A stretch of DNA of 64,000 bases, from the NCBI RefSeq assembly GCF_913777995.1, contig NZ_CAJYVE010000008.1:38726-102725 (forward strand), in the 5' to 3' direction. The stretch's first letter is position 1. Every line of letters begins with the position of its first letter. Shown here piece by piece: positions 63,995 through 64,000 of this stretch. Below the pieces are notes generated by a model. That model worked only from the letters and a program-made list of their open reading frames with translations. It did no database searches and was not told the DNA's origin. Source of the stretch: an uncultured Pseudomonas sp. (GTDB lineage Bacteria; Pseudomonadota; Gammaproteobacteria; Pseudomonadales; Pseudomonadaceae). The position numbers and the translations under genes are program-made.

Positions 63995-64000
63995 CGGCGG

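Overview
The window looks like a chromosomal segment of a Pseudomonas of the P. putida group. Coding sequence is GC-rich, overlapping ATGA/GTGA junctions are common, and the gene order follows what I remember of that group: ssb; nrdR-ribD-ribE-ribBA-ribH-nusB-thiL-pgpA; ribA; dxs-ispA-xseB; MaoC/FabG/thiolase; copA-cueR; the adenine deaminase. Synteny is from memory, not from a search. I see no tRNA, no rRNA body, no CRISPR array and no complete insertion sequence.

Layout. 1-1.9 kb: 3' part of a YajR-like MFS transporter, then ssb with a terminator. 1.9-3.2 kb: an AT-richer island holding a frameshifted integrase start, a small membrane ORF and what looks like an internally deleted IS5-type element. 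3.2-11.9 kb: a chemoreceptor, a GAF/degenerate-GGDEF/EAL protein, a YbiO-like mechanosensitive channel, two overlapping nucleotide-sugar short-chain genes and a small membrane protein. 12-16 kb: OprG/OmpW behind a well-placed ANR box, then a Zur-boxed zinc operon (His-rich ZrgA, ABC ATPase, permease, DUF3299 protein). 16-18.6 kb: a hypothetical gene, CnoX, a methyltransferase and a YbaY lipoprotein.

18.7-26 kb is the riboflavin/thiamine block. RibD, RibE, RibB(A), RibH and RibA together cover the whole route to riboflavin; the RibA-like half of RibBA has lost its zinc cysteines, and a genuine RibA lies downstream. 26-30.7 kb: a REP-type repeat, then dxs, ispA, xseB and metC on the minus strand. 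30.9-33.5 kb: an orphan, shortened VgrG whose tail runs antisense into a MATE exporter gene. 33.7-41.5 kb: a bacterial alpha-2-macroglobulin and its usual partner PBP1C. 41.5-50 kb: envelope genes (TadG-like, two DUF4136 lipoproteins), cmoM, a MazG-like gene, a fatty-acyl module (MaoC, FabG, thiolase) and an alpha/beta hydrolase. 50-54.6 kb: a RIO-like kinase and a copper module (cueR, copA, copZ) with two CueR promoters. 54.6-63.6 kb: a Bcr/CflA exporter, a second composite repeat, an oxidoreductase/LysR pair, a wHTH regulator, adenine deaminase, a CaCA antiporter, an SDR, a diverged duplicated non-coding element with two perfect DnaA boxes, an IMPACT-family protein and a TetR regulator. The window ends in a very strong sigma70-type promoter with a GC-rich discriminator and a structured leader, possibly the start of a stable-RNA operon.

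No large novel system is evident. The least explained items are the duplicated DnaA-box element (62.0-62.3 kb), the nested-palindrome repeat family (26.0 and 55.8 kb), the mobile-element graveyard after ssb, and the VgrG/MATE overlap.
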